In this document: positions 49,782 to 58,150 of the stretch, in pieces
How positions within the stretch are numbered: position 1 is the stretch's first letter
How the letters are laid out: each line of letters starts with the position of its first letter
Assembly: GCA_020636835.1 (NCBI GenBank)
Contig: JACJXC010000004.1
Span: forward strand, 248,001-312,000
Length of the DNA stretch: 64,000 nucleotides
Source of the DNA: Bacteroidales bacterium
GTDB lineage: Bacteria > Bacteroidota > Bacteroidia > Bacteroidales > Tenuifilaceae
Reading direction: 5' to 3'
Notes under the pieces: generated by a model
What the model was told of the DNA's origin: nothing
What the model saw: only the letters and a program-made list of their open reading frames with translations
Database searches by the model: none
Translations under genes and position numbers: made by a program

Positions 49782-52073
49782 ATGAGATCTAAATACGCTG
49801 CAATAGCAACATTAACACTTATGCTACTCGGCACTGCTTGGAGTTTTTCCTCAAATGCAACTCGAATTCTACTGCTCAACTCGTACCACCCAACCCTAAG
49901 TTGGACAGACAGTTTAAACTATGGGATACTAAAAACACTGGGGCAAAGCGGAATCAACTTCGAAATATACACCGAAAATCTAGACCTAAAGAGAAACCAA
50001 CCATCACTCTACATCAGCCAGTACACACGCTACATCGAGTCGAAGTATAAGCAGGCACAAATTGAACTGATTATAGTAACCGACAACGACGCACTGAACT
50101 ATATCGAACAGATCCGCTACAACGTATTCCCTGGAGTTCCGGTTGTGTTCTGTGGCGTAAATAACCAGTACCTTTTCGCCCCAAACACCACCGGGGTTAT
50201 CGAAGAGGTTAACTTAGAACGTAATCTGGAACTAATTGCGACTCAACACCCCAAAATCAAAAAGGTATACTGCATTGTGGATCAAACCACAACAGGAAAA
50301 ATTATTGAAAAAACGCTCTACGGCACGCTTCTCAGAAAAGCCCATCCCTTCGACGTCGAAATAATCACAAACATAACCACACACGAACTAATGGCCCGGG
50401 TAAAAGAATTTGAACCACAAACGGCCATTCTTTACGTTTTCTTCAACCAGGATATTGAGGGCAACTACCTTCCATACGAGGCCATCCTCGACTCGTTGAA
50501 TAAATACACCACCCTCCCAATATACGGAGTTTGGAGCTTCTACATTAAACACGGAATAATTGGAGGACACGTAATATCAGGGCACGACCACGGACGGATG
50601 GCAGCCGAAATAGCCATTAAAATATGCACAGGTACCCCCACCGATAGCATTAAACCGGTTATTGGTAGCACAAAGTACGTGTTCGACTACCGAATAATGC
50701 AGAAACACCGCATTAAATTGGGTCAACTCCCAAAAAACTCAGTTATTATTAACAATCCGTACAACTTCTTAAAGCAGCACAAAGCGCTTGTTGCGGTATT
50801 CGTATCGCTATTCATTGTACTGCTCGTAATTATTTATCTGCTGATAATAATAAACCGGAACAGGCAACGACTCCTGGAGGTAAGCCGTACATATAACCAA
50901 GACCTTGAGGAAAAAAACACTCAAATAAAAGAAAGCCTTAGCAAGGCCGAGGAAGCCAATATGCTTAAAAGCGCTTTCCTAGCCAACATGAGCCACGAAA
51001 TCAGAACACCCCTGAACGCCATAGTTGGATTCGCAAAACTAATCCAAACACGACCCGATTTAACGGATAACGAGGTCGACAATTTCATGAATATCATTGT
51101 TGAAAACTCGCACAGGCTACTAAACCTGATAAACGACATCATCGACATTTCCAAAATAGAAGCAAACCAACTCCGGTTTAACATCCGCAACACCCACCTA
51201 AACCCCATTCTCACCAATTGCATAACCAATGCTCAAATTGAAAAGGACAGGCTAAAAAAAGACAATGTATCGCTAAAACTGATCACCACACCAACCATCG
51301 ATGAAGTCGAAGTATTAACCGATCCCGACAGGGTGAGTCAGGTAATATCAAACTTCCTGAACAACGCGATAAAGTTTACCGACAACGGGAAGATTATTCT
51401 CAGCTGCCTAATTATTAAAGGCTGGATAGAGATTTCGGTAACCGATACGGGCATTGGGATAGATCAGTCACACAAAGCAGTAATTTTTGACCGATTCCGC
51501 CAAGTAGACAACCTCTTAACCCGCAAGTACGGAGGGTCGGGACTTGGCCTATCGATATGCAAGGGTATTATATTCGGTCTGGGAGGCGAGATCGGACTTG
51601 AATCCGAATTAGACATTGGCTCTGGGTTCTGGTTCAGAATCCCGCTTAACGTCTCACAACCAATACCCAGCACCGCGGCAAACATAGGTTTGACACAACC
51701 CAATCAGCTGGCGAACAAAAACATTCTCATAGTGGAGGACAACGAATCGACTGAGAAACTTCTATCCGAAGCCCTCAAAAAGTCAAAGGCCAACCTTATA
51801 ATTACCAACAATGCCGAAGAGGCCATTGAGATATGCCGCATCTCGCCCAACCTCAACATTGTGCTTATGGACATACGCCTGCCGGGAATCAATGGCTACG
51901 AGGCAATCCGAATCATAAAAGAGATCCGTCCGGAGCTGCCCATCATTGTCCAAACCGCCAACGCCATGAGCGACGAACGCGAGCAAGCAATAGCACTAGG
52001 CTGCAACGATTACATCACCAAACCCTACGACGCGGAAACAATCCTTACCACCATTGAGAAGTACGCAAACTAG
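49782..52073 (+). CDS. Hybrid sensor histidine kinase with periplasmic ABC-type substrate-binding domain
   Basis: A 763-residue signalling protein. A signal or anchor (about 5-25) precedes a periplasmic domain of the ABC-substrate-binding type (about 27-320; RILLLNSYHPTLSWTDSL, FPGVPVVFCGVNN, GHVISGHDHGRMAAEIA). A membrane helix is at about 330-357, then a short coiled coil. The HisKA dimer has SHEIRTPLNAIVGF (His near 406). The HATPase_c domain has NFLNNAIKFTDNG, DTGIGID and GGSGLGLSI. The C-terminal receiver has ILIVEDNE and a phospho-Asp in VLMDIRLPGINGYEA (near 691). The chain lacks an output domain, so it must pass phosphate on or use a separate response regulator. No regulator gene is beside it. 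Confidence 0.93.
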   Translation: MRSKYAAIATLTLMLLGTAWSFSSNATRILLLNSYHPTLSWTDSLNYGILKTLGQSGINFEIYTENLDLKRNQPSLYISQYTRYIESKYKQAQIELIIVTDNDALNYIEQIRYNVFPGVPVVFCGVNNQYLFAPNTTGVIEEVNLERNLELIATQHPKIKKVYCIVDQTTTGKIIEKTLYGTLLRKAHPFDVEIITNITTHELMARVKEFEPQTAILYVFFNQDIEGNYLPYEAILDSLNKYTTLPIYGVWSFYIKHGIIGGHVISGHDHGRMAAEIAIKICTGTPTDSIKPVIGSTKYVFDYRIMQKHRIKLGQLPKNSVIINNPYNFLKQHKALVAVFVSLFIVLLVIIYLLIIINRNRQRLLEVSRTYNQDLEEKNTQIKESLSKAEEANMLKSAFLANMSHEIRTPLNAIVGFAKLIQTRPDLTDNEVDNFMNIIVENSHRLLNLINDIIDISKIEANQLRFNIRNTHLNPILTNCITNAQIEKDRLKKDNVSLKLITTPTIDEVEVLTDPDRVSQVISNFLNNAIKFTDNGKIILSCLIIKGWIEISVTDTGIGIDQSHKAVIFDRFRQVDNLLTRKYGGSGLGLSICKGIIFGLGGEIGLESELDIGSGFWFRIPLNVSQPIPSTAANIGLTQPNQLANKNILIVEDNESTEKLLSEALKKSKANLIITNNAEEAIEICRISPNLNIVLMDIRLPGINGYEAIRIIKEIRPELPIIVQTANAMSDEREQAIALGCNDYITKPYDAETILTTIEKYAN

Positions 52074-52075
52074 TA

Positions 52076-52999
52076 CTATAGGAAAAAGGCCACTACACCC
52101 ACCACGGTAATCACAGCCCCTAACATCTCCTTAAAATTCACACGCTCCTTAAACAGAAATACAGCGGGGGCTATAATAAGAACTGGCACAATCGACATAA
52201 GCGCCGATGCCACCCCTGTAGTGGTATAGCAAACTGCCAATAACGAAAACGACACACCCAGAAACGGGCCAAAGAAAGCCCCAACAGCAAGATGCCCCAT
52301 AGCTTTAGTATTCCTTACTGCAGCAAACAGAGCCGGCCACTTATTTAGCAGGGCAAACACAAAACCAAACCCCACCACTCCGGTAACAACCCGAATTTGC
52401 ACCGAGGCAACCACATCGTAGGTTTGCATCCCAATTTTGCTAAGCACCAAACCACCAGCTTGCCCCAAAGCGCCCCCAAAGGCCAAAAGCAATCCACCAA
52501 TTGGGTAGTTGAGCTTAATCCTCCGACCATTGGCGCCCTCCTCCACCGCAGGCAAATCGCGTTTTAGTATAACCAAAGCAATCCCTACAATTATCAACAA
52601 CATACCAAGCCCTTGACTTGCAGTTAAAGTTTCGTTCATCGTAATCCAACCTATAGCTGCGGCAATGGGTGGCGCAAGCGACATAATTAGCATCGATACG
52701 CGGGCATTCATAACCACGTACGACTGGAATAGAAACAAATCGCCTAGAACAAAACCCACCAAGCCCGACAACGAAAGCCATATCCATTGATGCGTACCCG
52801 CATCGGTAGGGAATGGAATACCCCGCACAGCCCACGCATACAGACTCAGGAATACAAAAGCCACACAAAGCCGAATAAGATTAACCGATAACGACCCCAC
52901 CCTGCGGCTAGCCGACTCGAACGCCAATGCCGTTACGGTCCAAAAAACAGCGGTTAACAATGCCGCCAACTCCCCGGGATAACTCTCAATAAAATTCAT
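52076..52999 (-). CDS. DMT-superfamily (EamA) transporter
   Basis: A 307-residue inner-membrane protein with ten predicted helices arranged as two EamA repeats. The first has LAALLTAVFWTVTALAFESA and the second YPIGGLLLAFGGALGQAGGLV. The region near the end of repeat one (PPIAAAIGWITMNETLT) and of repeat two (VPVLIIAPAVFLFKERVNFKE) carries the proline-then-glutamate signature. The substrate is unknown; the family exports amino acids and other metabolites. It converges with the hybrid kinase, with stop codons 2 bp apart. Confidence 0.9.
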   Translation of the reverse strand: MNFIESYPGELAALLTAVFWTVTALAFESASRRVGSLSVNLIRLCVAFVFLSLYAWAVRGIPFPTDAGTHQWIWLSLSGLVGFVLGDLFLFQSYVVMNARVSMLIMSLAPPIAAAIGWITMNETLTASQGLGMLLIIVGIALVILKRDLPAVEEGANGRRIKLNYPIGGLLLAFGGALGQAGGLVLSKIGMQTYDVVASVQIRVVTGVVGFGFVFALLNKWPALFAAVRNTKAMGHLAVGAFFGPFLGVSFSLLAVCYTTTGVASALMSIVPVLIIAPAVFLFKERVNFKEMLGAVITVVGVVAFFL

Positions 53000-53105
53000 T
53001 GGTACTGTTTTAAAACCCTTGATTAGAATTAGAAATTACCAATTGGTTTAATGTGATGATTTGACTATTTTCAAAAGAAACCAACTGCTTTGGTTAAGTA
53101 AAAAA

Positions 53106-53143
53106 CAGCACCTCATTCTGATTAAATCAAAGATGGGGTGCTG
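53106..53143 (-). terminator. Intrinsic terminator of the cupin gene
   Basis: An 11-bp stem with one G-T pair (53106-53116 with 53133-53143; CAGCACCTCAT) whose loop contains a further small GATT/AATC pairing. On the minus strand a T-run follows (A at 53101-53105). It lies 43 bp after the cupin stop. Confidence 0.75.
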
Positions 53144-53186
53144 CAAAATTGGTTGCTCAGAGACTGTTTTAAATAGAAATGGATAA

Positions 53187-53534
53187 TTACGATACTTCAT
53201 CATATCCGCTTTTAATTATTGTTGAAATCATTTTGAAACGGACATTTGCTTTTATTGTGTTGAATGAATGTGCTGGGATTATTATAGATTGTCCAGTTTC
53301 TAGTTGCCTAGAGGTTTCATCAATTACAATTTCAGCTCGCCCATCAATAATCTGGATGAAATTATCGAAGGGAGACATTCTGTCAGTTAACTTTTCGCCT
53401 GAGTCAAAAGAAATTGCGCTAACATTACCGGTGGTTTTCTTTATTATGGTTTTAATTACTACTGAATTGGGAACATATTCAATAATTTCCACAATAGTGA
53501 ACTCTTTCGATTTTTCAAACTCTGCACTAATCAT
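53187..53534 (-). CDS. Small cupin-domain protein
   Basis: About 115 residues from the ATG at 53534 (a TTG at 53546 would add four residues). One cupin barrel fills the protein: KLTDRMSPFDNFIQIIDGRAEIVIDETSRQL (start of the first motif), then GQSIIIPAHSFNTIKANVRFKM (second motif with the Pro-x-x-x-His). The first motif lacks the usual HxH pair, so metal binding is doubtful. Similar stand-alone cupins are found near stress genes in Bacteroidota. It heads a minus-strand group of small genes. Confidence 0.8.
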   Translation of the reverse strand: MISAEFEKSKEFTIVEIIEYVPNSVVIKTIIKKTTGNVSAISFDSGEKLTDRMSPFDNFIQIIDGRAEIVIDETSRQLETGQSIIIPAHSFNTIKANVRFKMISTIIKSGYDEVS

Positions 53535-53656
53535 TCTTTCACTCAATTTACAAACGCCACACCAATTTTAACGCGCAATACATGAATAGTTTACGCTATT
53601 TAATTATCTTTACTTATTTTCGCATTCTGGCAAAATGTGCAGGGCAACAGTACCGG

Positions 53657-53842
53657 TTAAACAAAATCTATTTCTCGCTTTAGTTCCTTTAATGTTTTCC
53701 CGAGTTTGCTGGCAATCATTCCTAGCCACTCCACTCTGTTACCGTGCCGCCAGATTAGATCAGACTTTGTTAAAGTCGGATACTTTTTGCCAAGTTTTTC
53801 TTTAATACAATTAAATCCATCAAGTTCAAAATCATCCCGCAT
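53657..53842 (-). CDS. CsbD-like small stress protein
   Basis: A 61-residue protein I place near the CsbD family. The pattern is an Ile-Lys-x-x-Leu helix (CIKEKLGKKYPTLTKSDLIW), a short loop with a Gly (HGNRVEW), and a closing helix (LGKTLKELKREI), as in Bacteroidota CsbD-like proteins. The usual first motif NWNEIKG is diverged. CsbD proteins are general stress proteins of unknown mechanism. It lies between the cupin gene and a small basic gene, all on the minus strand. Confidence 0.6.
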   Translation of the reverse strand: MRDDFELDGFNCIKEKLGKKYPTLTKSDLIWRHGNRVEWLGMIASKLGKTLKELKREIDFV

Positions 53843-53921
53843 AATTTACCGTTTTAGTAATTCTTAAAATTCAGAACTGAAGTGTTCAACTCAATTTTGC
53901 TCTAAAACTCTATTACTCGAA

Positions 53922-54083
53922 TTATGAGCCTTTTCCTGTTTTGGTAAAAGGATTGGGAATTACCAATTTACCACCAGTTCCCTTTTCGTCTCGTTTTGCT
54001 GCCTTAGCGGCACGCTTTTCTTTCAGGTTTTTTGCCGGAGCTTTCTTCCCTGACTTTTCTCTGCCTTCCTTCTCGTGTGACAT
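53922..54083 (-). CDS. Small, highly basic protein
   Basis: A 53-residue reading frame, too short for many gene finders, starting at the ATG at 54083. It is about one third Lys/Arg, starts with SHEKEGREKSGKKAPAKN, and ends with a short conserved-looking VIPNPFTKTGKGS. Similar small basic peptides accompany CsbD-like genes in other Bacteroidota, but I know of no function; nucleic-acid binding is a guess from the charge. Coding nature is supported by its clean start and position between two other small stress-type genes. Confidence 0.55.
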   Translation of the reverse strand: MSHEKEGREKSGKKAPAKNLKEKRAAKAAKRDEKGTGGKLVIPNPFTKTGKGS

Positions 54084-54125
54084 ATTCTCTGTTTTATTGT
54101 GTAATTAGTACCTATTGTTTTTTGG

Positions 54126-54281
54126 TTACAGCAATTTCTTACCCTGAATTATTCTAAGCAATACTGCTATAAGCGCTATTACAAGTAAAATGTGAATTAA
54201 ACCGCCTGCATGATAGCCAAGAAATCCTATTGTTCAAAGGATAATAAGTACTACTGCGATTATGTAAAGAAAATTCCCCAT
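54126..54281 (-). pseudogene. lmo0937-type small membrane protein gene with an in-frame stop
   Basis: The frame from the ATG at 54281 to the TAA at 54128-54126 reads MGNFLYIIAVVLIIL, stop, then TIGFLGYHAGGLIHILLVI and ALIAVLLRIIQGKKLL. This is the lmo0937 family of two-helix peptides of about 50 residues. In the family the position of the stop is a conserved Trp (TGG); here it is TGA at 54236-54234. TGA ends other genes in this window (for example sucD), so recoding is unlikely. I therefore call it a nonsense-mutated pseudogene, unless it is a sequencing error. Confidence 0.8.
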
Positions 54282-54346
54282 GATAGTTTGGTTTAAATTG
54301 GGTTTAAAGCATTACACAAAAATGCAACCATTCAACCAGCTTTGCA

Positions 54347-54375
54347 TTACACAATAAACTAAAGGAATTACATAT
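54347..54375 (-). promoter_or_regulatory. Two-part motif upstream of the lmo0937-type gene
   Basis: On the plus strand TTACACAATA-N11-TTACATAT, equal to ATATGTAA-N11-TATTGTGTAA toward the gene. The two TTACA half-sites are exactly 21 bp apart. A further TTACACAA lies at 54312. The same arrangement occurs at 58121. It lies 66 bp upstream of the start at 54281 and may be an AraC-type operator or an alternative-sigma promoter. Confidence 0.55.
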
Positions 54376-54405
54376 TTCCCACATTTTCCGATTACCCTAC
54401 TATTT

Positions 54406-56850
54406 TTATAGTTCTATTGATTTTTCATGAATCATAATTTCGCAACCTTGACTTGCTGGTTCGAAACAGAATTTTCTGTCCGACTTATCTAGTAAATCGA
54501 TTGTAAAACGAGCCATTAGGTAACTATCTATCGATTCGGCCCCTTGATTGAGGTTAACTTGATTGTCCTCGAGTCCATCGTAACAGCCTCCGGTACAAGG
54601 GTTGTAAATGATTTGACTTAAATGGTTATTCCCCAAGAACCAGCTAAAGGCAATCATAATTTTTTTAAAGTATGATTCATTATTTGTTGCTTGGTAAAAT
54701 GCACTGAGCGACATAATTGTGTAGGCAACATCAATGGGTTGCTGACCGCCCTTGCGGTGAGTTCCGGTGTCAAAACTACTAGTCTGATCTTTTTGCAACC
54801 AGGTTTTGTTCGATATCACCTCTATACCGTTAATGTTGAATGTGTTGAACAGCAGAAAATTGAACGACAAGATAGCTATCTCCTTGTATGTCTGATTCCG
54901 GGTTAATAGCCAGGCGTATAGCATTGCCTCGGGCAATACACTATTGGCATAGGTTAGGTATCCTTCAAACCACTCCCAATTTGCTTTCGACTCGTGCCGG
55001 TGCATTTGCACTAATCGATTGGCTAATGTTTCAACAAGTTTTAGGTTTTTTGATGATGTTTCAACATTTAGCCAGTAGTACAAGCCTTTTATTGCAAATG
55101 CCATGGCTCTGGTGGAAAGAAGTATCTCAATATGTGGAATTGATTTTTTAAGTAAAACTTCAGCATCGGCAATAATTTCGTCTGGGAGAATATTCTTAAG
55201 CGACATTAAGTATCCAAGAGCCCAAATTGCCCGACCATTAGCATCGTCTAAATTAGCTACACCATTCTGTTCTGAAAACATTAACTCACTGTCGACATAG
55301 TTTAGAAATTGACCGTTTGACTGCTGGCAGAGCTTGATGAATTTAAAATACTTACGAATGCTAATTAAATCCTTAGGGTTCCCCGATATTGCATAATGCA
55401 TACACACTGCTACCATTGCCCGCGCATTATCGTCGAGCGTATATCCGGTTTTAATATCCGGCTGGTTGATTCTTGCGAACTGTATTATCCCTGTACTATC
55501 TGTCATGTGCATCAAATGCTTTAGGCTGATTTCAGGTAAATTATACTGCAGGCCTATACTTCCACAGGAAATCTCCTCAAACAATTTAGCATGAGCAACA
55601 GCCGAGTTTTCCCATGCCGTAAACACAATTTTTTGCAAGGTGTTTAAACTCATGTTTTTTCGTAACAAATTATCCTTTAGTAGTTTAGTCACGCCATTTG
55701 CCAGCTGTTGAGAGTTGCGAAAATCGATGATAATTCCAGTTTCGCGGGTTAGAACCTCCCTGGCGTGGGGTATTGGAGTCGAGATAATTGGGCAGGCACA
55801 ACTCATTGCATAAACAAAAGTTCCGCTTACTGCCTGGTAGGGGTCGTTTGATGTAAACAAGTAAATATCAGTAAGCTTCAGGTATTCTAGTAAAGTGGAT
55901 AGTTCTAAGTAACTGTTAATAAACATCACATGGTTCTGGATAGATAACTCAATTACTTTCTTTTCAAGGCTATTCCGGTACTTTTCGTCTTCATCTTTCT
56001 TTACCTCAGGATGAGTTTTTCCAATAATTAAAAACATCACCTCGGGACATTCTTCAATAATTGAGGGTAATGCATCTAACGAGGTTTCAATGCTTTTACC
56101 AGAACTTAAGAGACCAAAAGTGGACAGTACCTTTCGGTTGTTTAGTCCATATTTTTGTTTTAATGCTTTTTTATTGCTCCCTGCAACCAGATGTGTTCCG
56201 TGGGCTATAATACTAAGTTTATCACACGGAATACCATATTCACTCGTTAGTATCTCTGCCGAATTATGGGTCATTACTACAATCTGGGTACATGCGTTTG
56301 CAATTCTTCTAACTTTTGTTCTTAAAGCATCGTTAGGGTTAGGAAGGATTGTGTGAAAGGCAACCACAACTTGTTTGTTTAAACTATTCAGGAAATCGAT
56401 AAAAGTGGATTCCTGATCCCTATAAAAGCCAAATTCGTGCTGTATTAACACAATTTTAATTTGGCTATCCTGATTAATTGCACTTGCTGTTTCTTTGAAA
56501 CTATGTTCATCGGAAGTGTCAAGAATGTATTTAACCTCCTTAGGATAATCAAAACTCGCCACTCCCGACTCCAATGCACAAACTTTAAGCGATAATGATT
56601 TACTAAATTTATTGTTAAGAGCCTTTATTAGGTCTTGTGAGTAGGTTGCAATTCCGCACTCCCTTGGCGGGTACGATGTAATAACTAAAATTTCGGGCAA
56701 AGTGCTATCCTCGATACATCCATCTAGTTTGATTGGAAAAGTTAAAGACTTCCACTTTTTTGCAATTCCGATGGGATTTCCAGCGAAAACTGATTTAGGT
56801 TTATTTATAGGCTCAGTTACATGAGGTTGTTGTATATTATTGTTTTTCAT
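54406..56850 (-). CDS. GT4 glycosyltransferase fused to an alpha/alpha-toroid glycosidase-like domain
   Basis: An 814-residue cytosolic protein. Residues about 50-425 form a GT4-type retaining glycosyltransferase: ITSYPPRECGIATYSQDLI at the start, AHGTHLVAGSNKKALK, FGLLSSGKSIETSLDALPSI, and a donor-site region TGIIIDF after HAREVLTRE. Residues about 435-800 look like an alpha/alpha barrel with repeated helical hairpins (LDDNARAMVAVCMHYAISG, NLDDANGRAIWALGYLMSL, GGQQPIDVAYTIMSLSAFY), as in glycoside hydrolase or phosphorylase toroids. The GH130 gene lies 3 bp upstream, so the two are co-transcribed. Together they suggest synthesis and turnover of a small mannose- or glucose-containing glycan; the product is unknown. 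Confidence 0.82.
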   Translation of the reverse strand: MKNNNIQQPHVTEPINKPKSVFAGNPIGIAKKWKSLTFPIKLDGCIEDSTLPEILVITSYPPRECGIATYSQDLIKALNNKFSKSLSLKVCALESGVASFDYPKEVKYILDTSDEHSFKETASAINQDSQIKIVLIQHEFGFYRDQESTFIDFLNSLNKQVVVAFHTILPNPNDALRTKVRRIANACTQIVVMTHNSAEILTSEYGIPCDKLSIIAHGTHLVAGSNKKALKQKYGLNNRKVLSTFGLLSSGKSIETSLDALPSIIEECPEVMFLIIGKTHPEVKKDEDEKYRNSLEKKVIELSIQNHVMFINSYLELSTLLEYLKLTDIYLFTSNDPYQAVSGTFVYAMSCACPIISTPIPHAREVLTRETGIIIDFRNSQQLANGVTKLLKDNLLRKNMSLNTLQKIVFTAWENSAVAHAKLFEEISCGSIGLQYNLPEISLKHLMHMTDSTGIIQFARINQPDIKTGYTLDDNARAMVAVCMHYAISGNPKDLISIRKYFKFIKLCQQSNGQFLNYVDSELMFSEQNGVANLDDANGRAIWALGYLMSLKNILPDEIIADAEVLLKKSIPHIEILLSTRAMAFAIKGLYYWLNVETSSKNLKLVETLANRLVQMHRHESKANWEWFEGYLTYANSVLPEAMLYAWLLTRNQTYKEIAILSFNFLLFNTFNINGIEVISNKTWLQKDQTSSFDTGTHRKGGQQPIDVAYTIMSLSAFYQATNNESYFKKIMIAFSWFLGNNHLSQIIYNPCTGGCYDGLEDNQVNLNQGAESIDSYLMARFTIDLLDKSDRKFCFEPASQGCEIMIHEKSIEL

Positions 56851-56853
56851 TTT

Positions 56854-57885
56854 TCACTTTTTATGCGATAAAAGTTCTGTAACTAAATCCATTAAGTTAA
56901 CCGATGCACATGCAATTTGGCTATCGGCAGCACCGTAGTATATAAAGAGGGTGTTGCCAAACACTGCAGCTCCAGTAGGGAATACTACATTATTTACCTC
57001 TCCTTTAAGTTCCCACTCAAATTCTGGCGAGAACAGGGGGTACGGTAAACGAGCAATTTCAATTAAAGGATTATCTAAGTTGAGCAGTGCAGCGCATGCA
57101 GAATAAACTAGTCCTTTTTTTGACTCGGTAACACCATGGTAAATAAAAAGCCAGCCAGCTTTTGTTTCAATGGGAGGGCAGCCCCCCCCAATATAGTTCG
57201 ACTCATGCGGGTAAATAGGATCCATAACAATATGATCCTGTAAGTTGTGAAAGTACTTGCGCCAGAACGACCCAGTTAGTTTTTCAAGTTTTTTTATTGA
57301 AACCAATTGAATTCCGGGTCTAATTCTATGCAGAAAAACCATATTCCCATTTATTCTTCGGGGGAAGAAAATCACATTCTTATCCCAAAGCATAATTGTT
57401 TTTTCCGGATCAGTTTCCTGGTAATAAAATTTATGATTACGGTAGTAATTCTCGTTCACTTTACCAGCCGACTCTACAAGAAAAACAAACTTTGCATAAG
57501 TGATCTGTGGAACAATCATTCCGATCTTCTTAAACTCTTTAAGATTTTTGGAAATTGCCAAGACTCCTCGGGCATTTATTCCATCGTATCCAGTGTACGA
57601 CAAGTGATAAACTCCATCGATGCAAACAATACGCGCATCCTCAACACCCTGCGATTCAAAATCGAGTTCAGGAATTATAATAGGTTTATCCAATCTCTCG
57701 CTAATGTTTAATGGCCCATCGAAACGGCAATAGCCAATGCTGGAACGATTCCCTTTCTGCACAGCCCTGTAGTACATATGAACGCAATCGCCAACCTTAA
57801 TAACCGCAGGATTTAGAACGCCATCGTTCTCAAACTCCAAATCGGTTTTGTAGAGCAGAACGCCTTCTTTTTTTACTTTTATCAT
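56854..57885 (-). CDS. GH130-family glycosidase or mannoside phosphorylase
   Basis: A 343-residue five-bladed beta-propeller enzyme of the GH130 family, which mostly phosphorolyse beta-mannosides. Seen: NPAVIKVGDCVHMYYRAVQKG (about 24-44), the catalytic Asp in SQGVEDARIVCIDGVYHLSY (about 78-97), NGNMVFLHRIRPGIQ, and GGGCPPIETKAGWLFIYHGV (about 232-250), then FPTGAAVFGNTLFIYYGAADSQIACA. There is no signal peptide, so it acts in the cytosol. Whether it uses phosphate (phosphorylase) or water (hydrolase) cannot be told by eye. It is the first gene of a pair with the GT4 fusion. Confidence 0.88.
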   Translation of the reverse strand: MIKVKKEGVLLYKTDLEFENDGVLNPAVIKVGDCVHMYYRAVQKGNRSSIGYCRFDGPLNISERLDKPIIIPELDFESQGVEDARIVCIDGVYHLSYTGYDGINARGVLAISKNLKEFKKIGMIVPQITYAKFVFLVESAGKVNENYYRNHKFYYQETDPEKTIMLWDKNVIFFPRRINGNMVFLHRIRPGIQLVSIKKLEKLTGSFWRKYFHNLQDHIVMDPIYPHESNYIGGGCPPIETKAGWLFIYHGVTESKKGLVYSACAALLNLDNPLIEIARLPYPLFSPEFEWELKGEVNNVVFPTGAAVFGNTLFIYYGAADSQIACASVNLMDLVTELLSHKK

Positions 57886-58120
57886 TCGTTGTTTTTAAGT
57901 ATATACATACTGAAATATTAAGGTGCGTAAAAAGTCAATCTTAATCTATCTGTATTTTAGTTAGTTATACAGAAAGTTAGTCTATTGTTCTATAAATAGG
58001 ACTATGGCTAGGTACAGCCATAACAACTCTCCCTCATCTCAAAATGCAGTGTCTCGATTCAGTGTGTTTTGCTTGCCAAATTTTGCTCTGCAAAGGTGGG
58101 TTCCTTGTCATGATATTGTG

Positions 58121-58149
58121 TTACACAATATGCCGAAAGAGTTACATAT
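58121..58149 (-). promoter_or_regulatory. Two-part motif upstream of the GH130-GT4 pair
   Basis: On the plus strand TTACACAATA-N11-TTACATAT, the same as at 54347, with half-sites 21 bp apart. Bases between and beside the half-sites also agree in part. It begins just past the stop of the AraC gene and lies 236 bp before the GH130 start. The remaining leader to 57886 holds no supported gene. A small ATATTGTG/CACAATAT palindrome (58113-58131) overlaps it. Confidence 0.55.
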
Positions 58150-58150
58150 A

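Noticed and set aside
53179..53571. 130-codon plus-strand open frame
   Set aside because: Antisense to the cupin gene; the minus-strand frame shows a proper cupin fold and a terminator after it.
54126..54281. TGA read as tryptophan
   Set aside because: TGA serves as the normal stop in other genes here (for example sucD and the DUF2007 gene), so genome-wide recoding is not supported.
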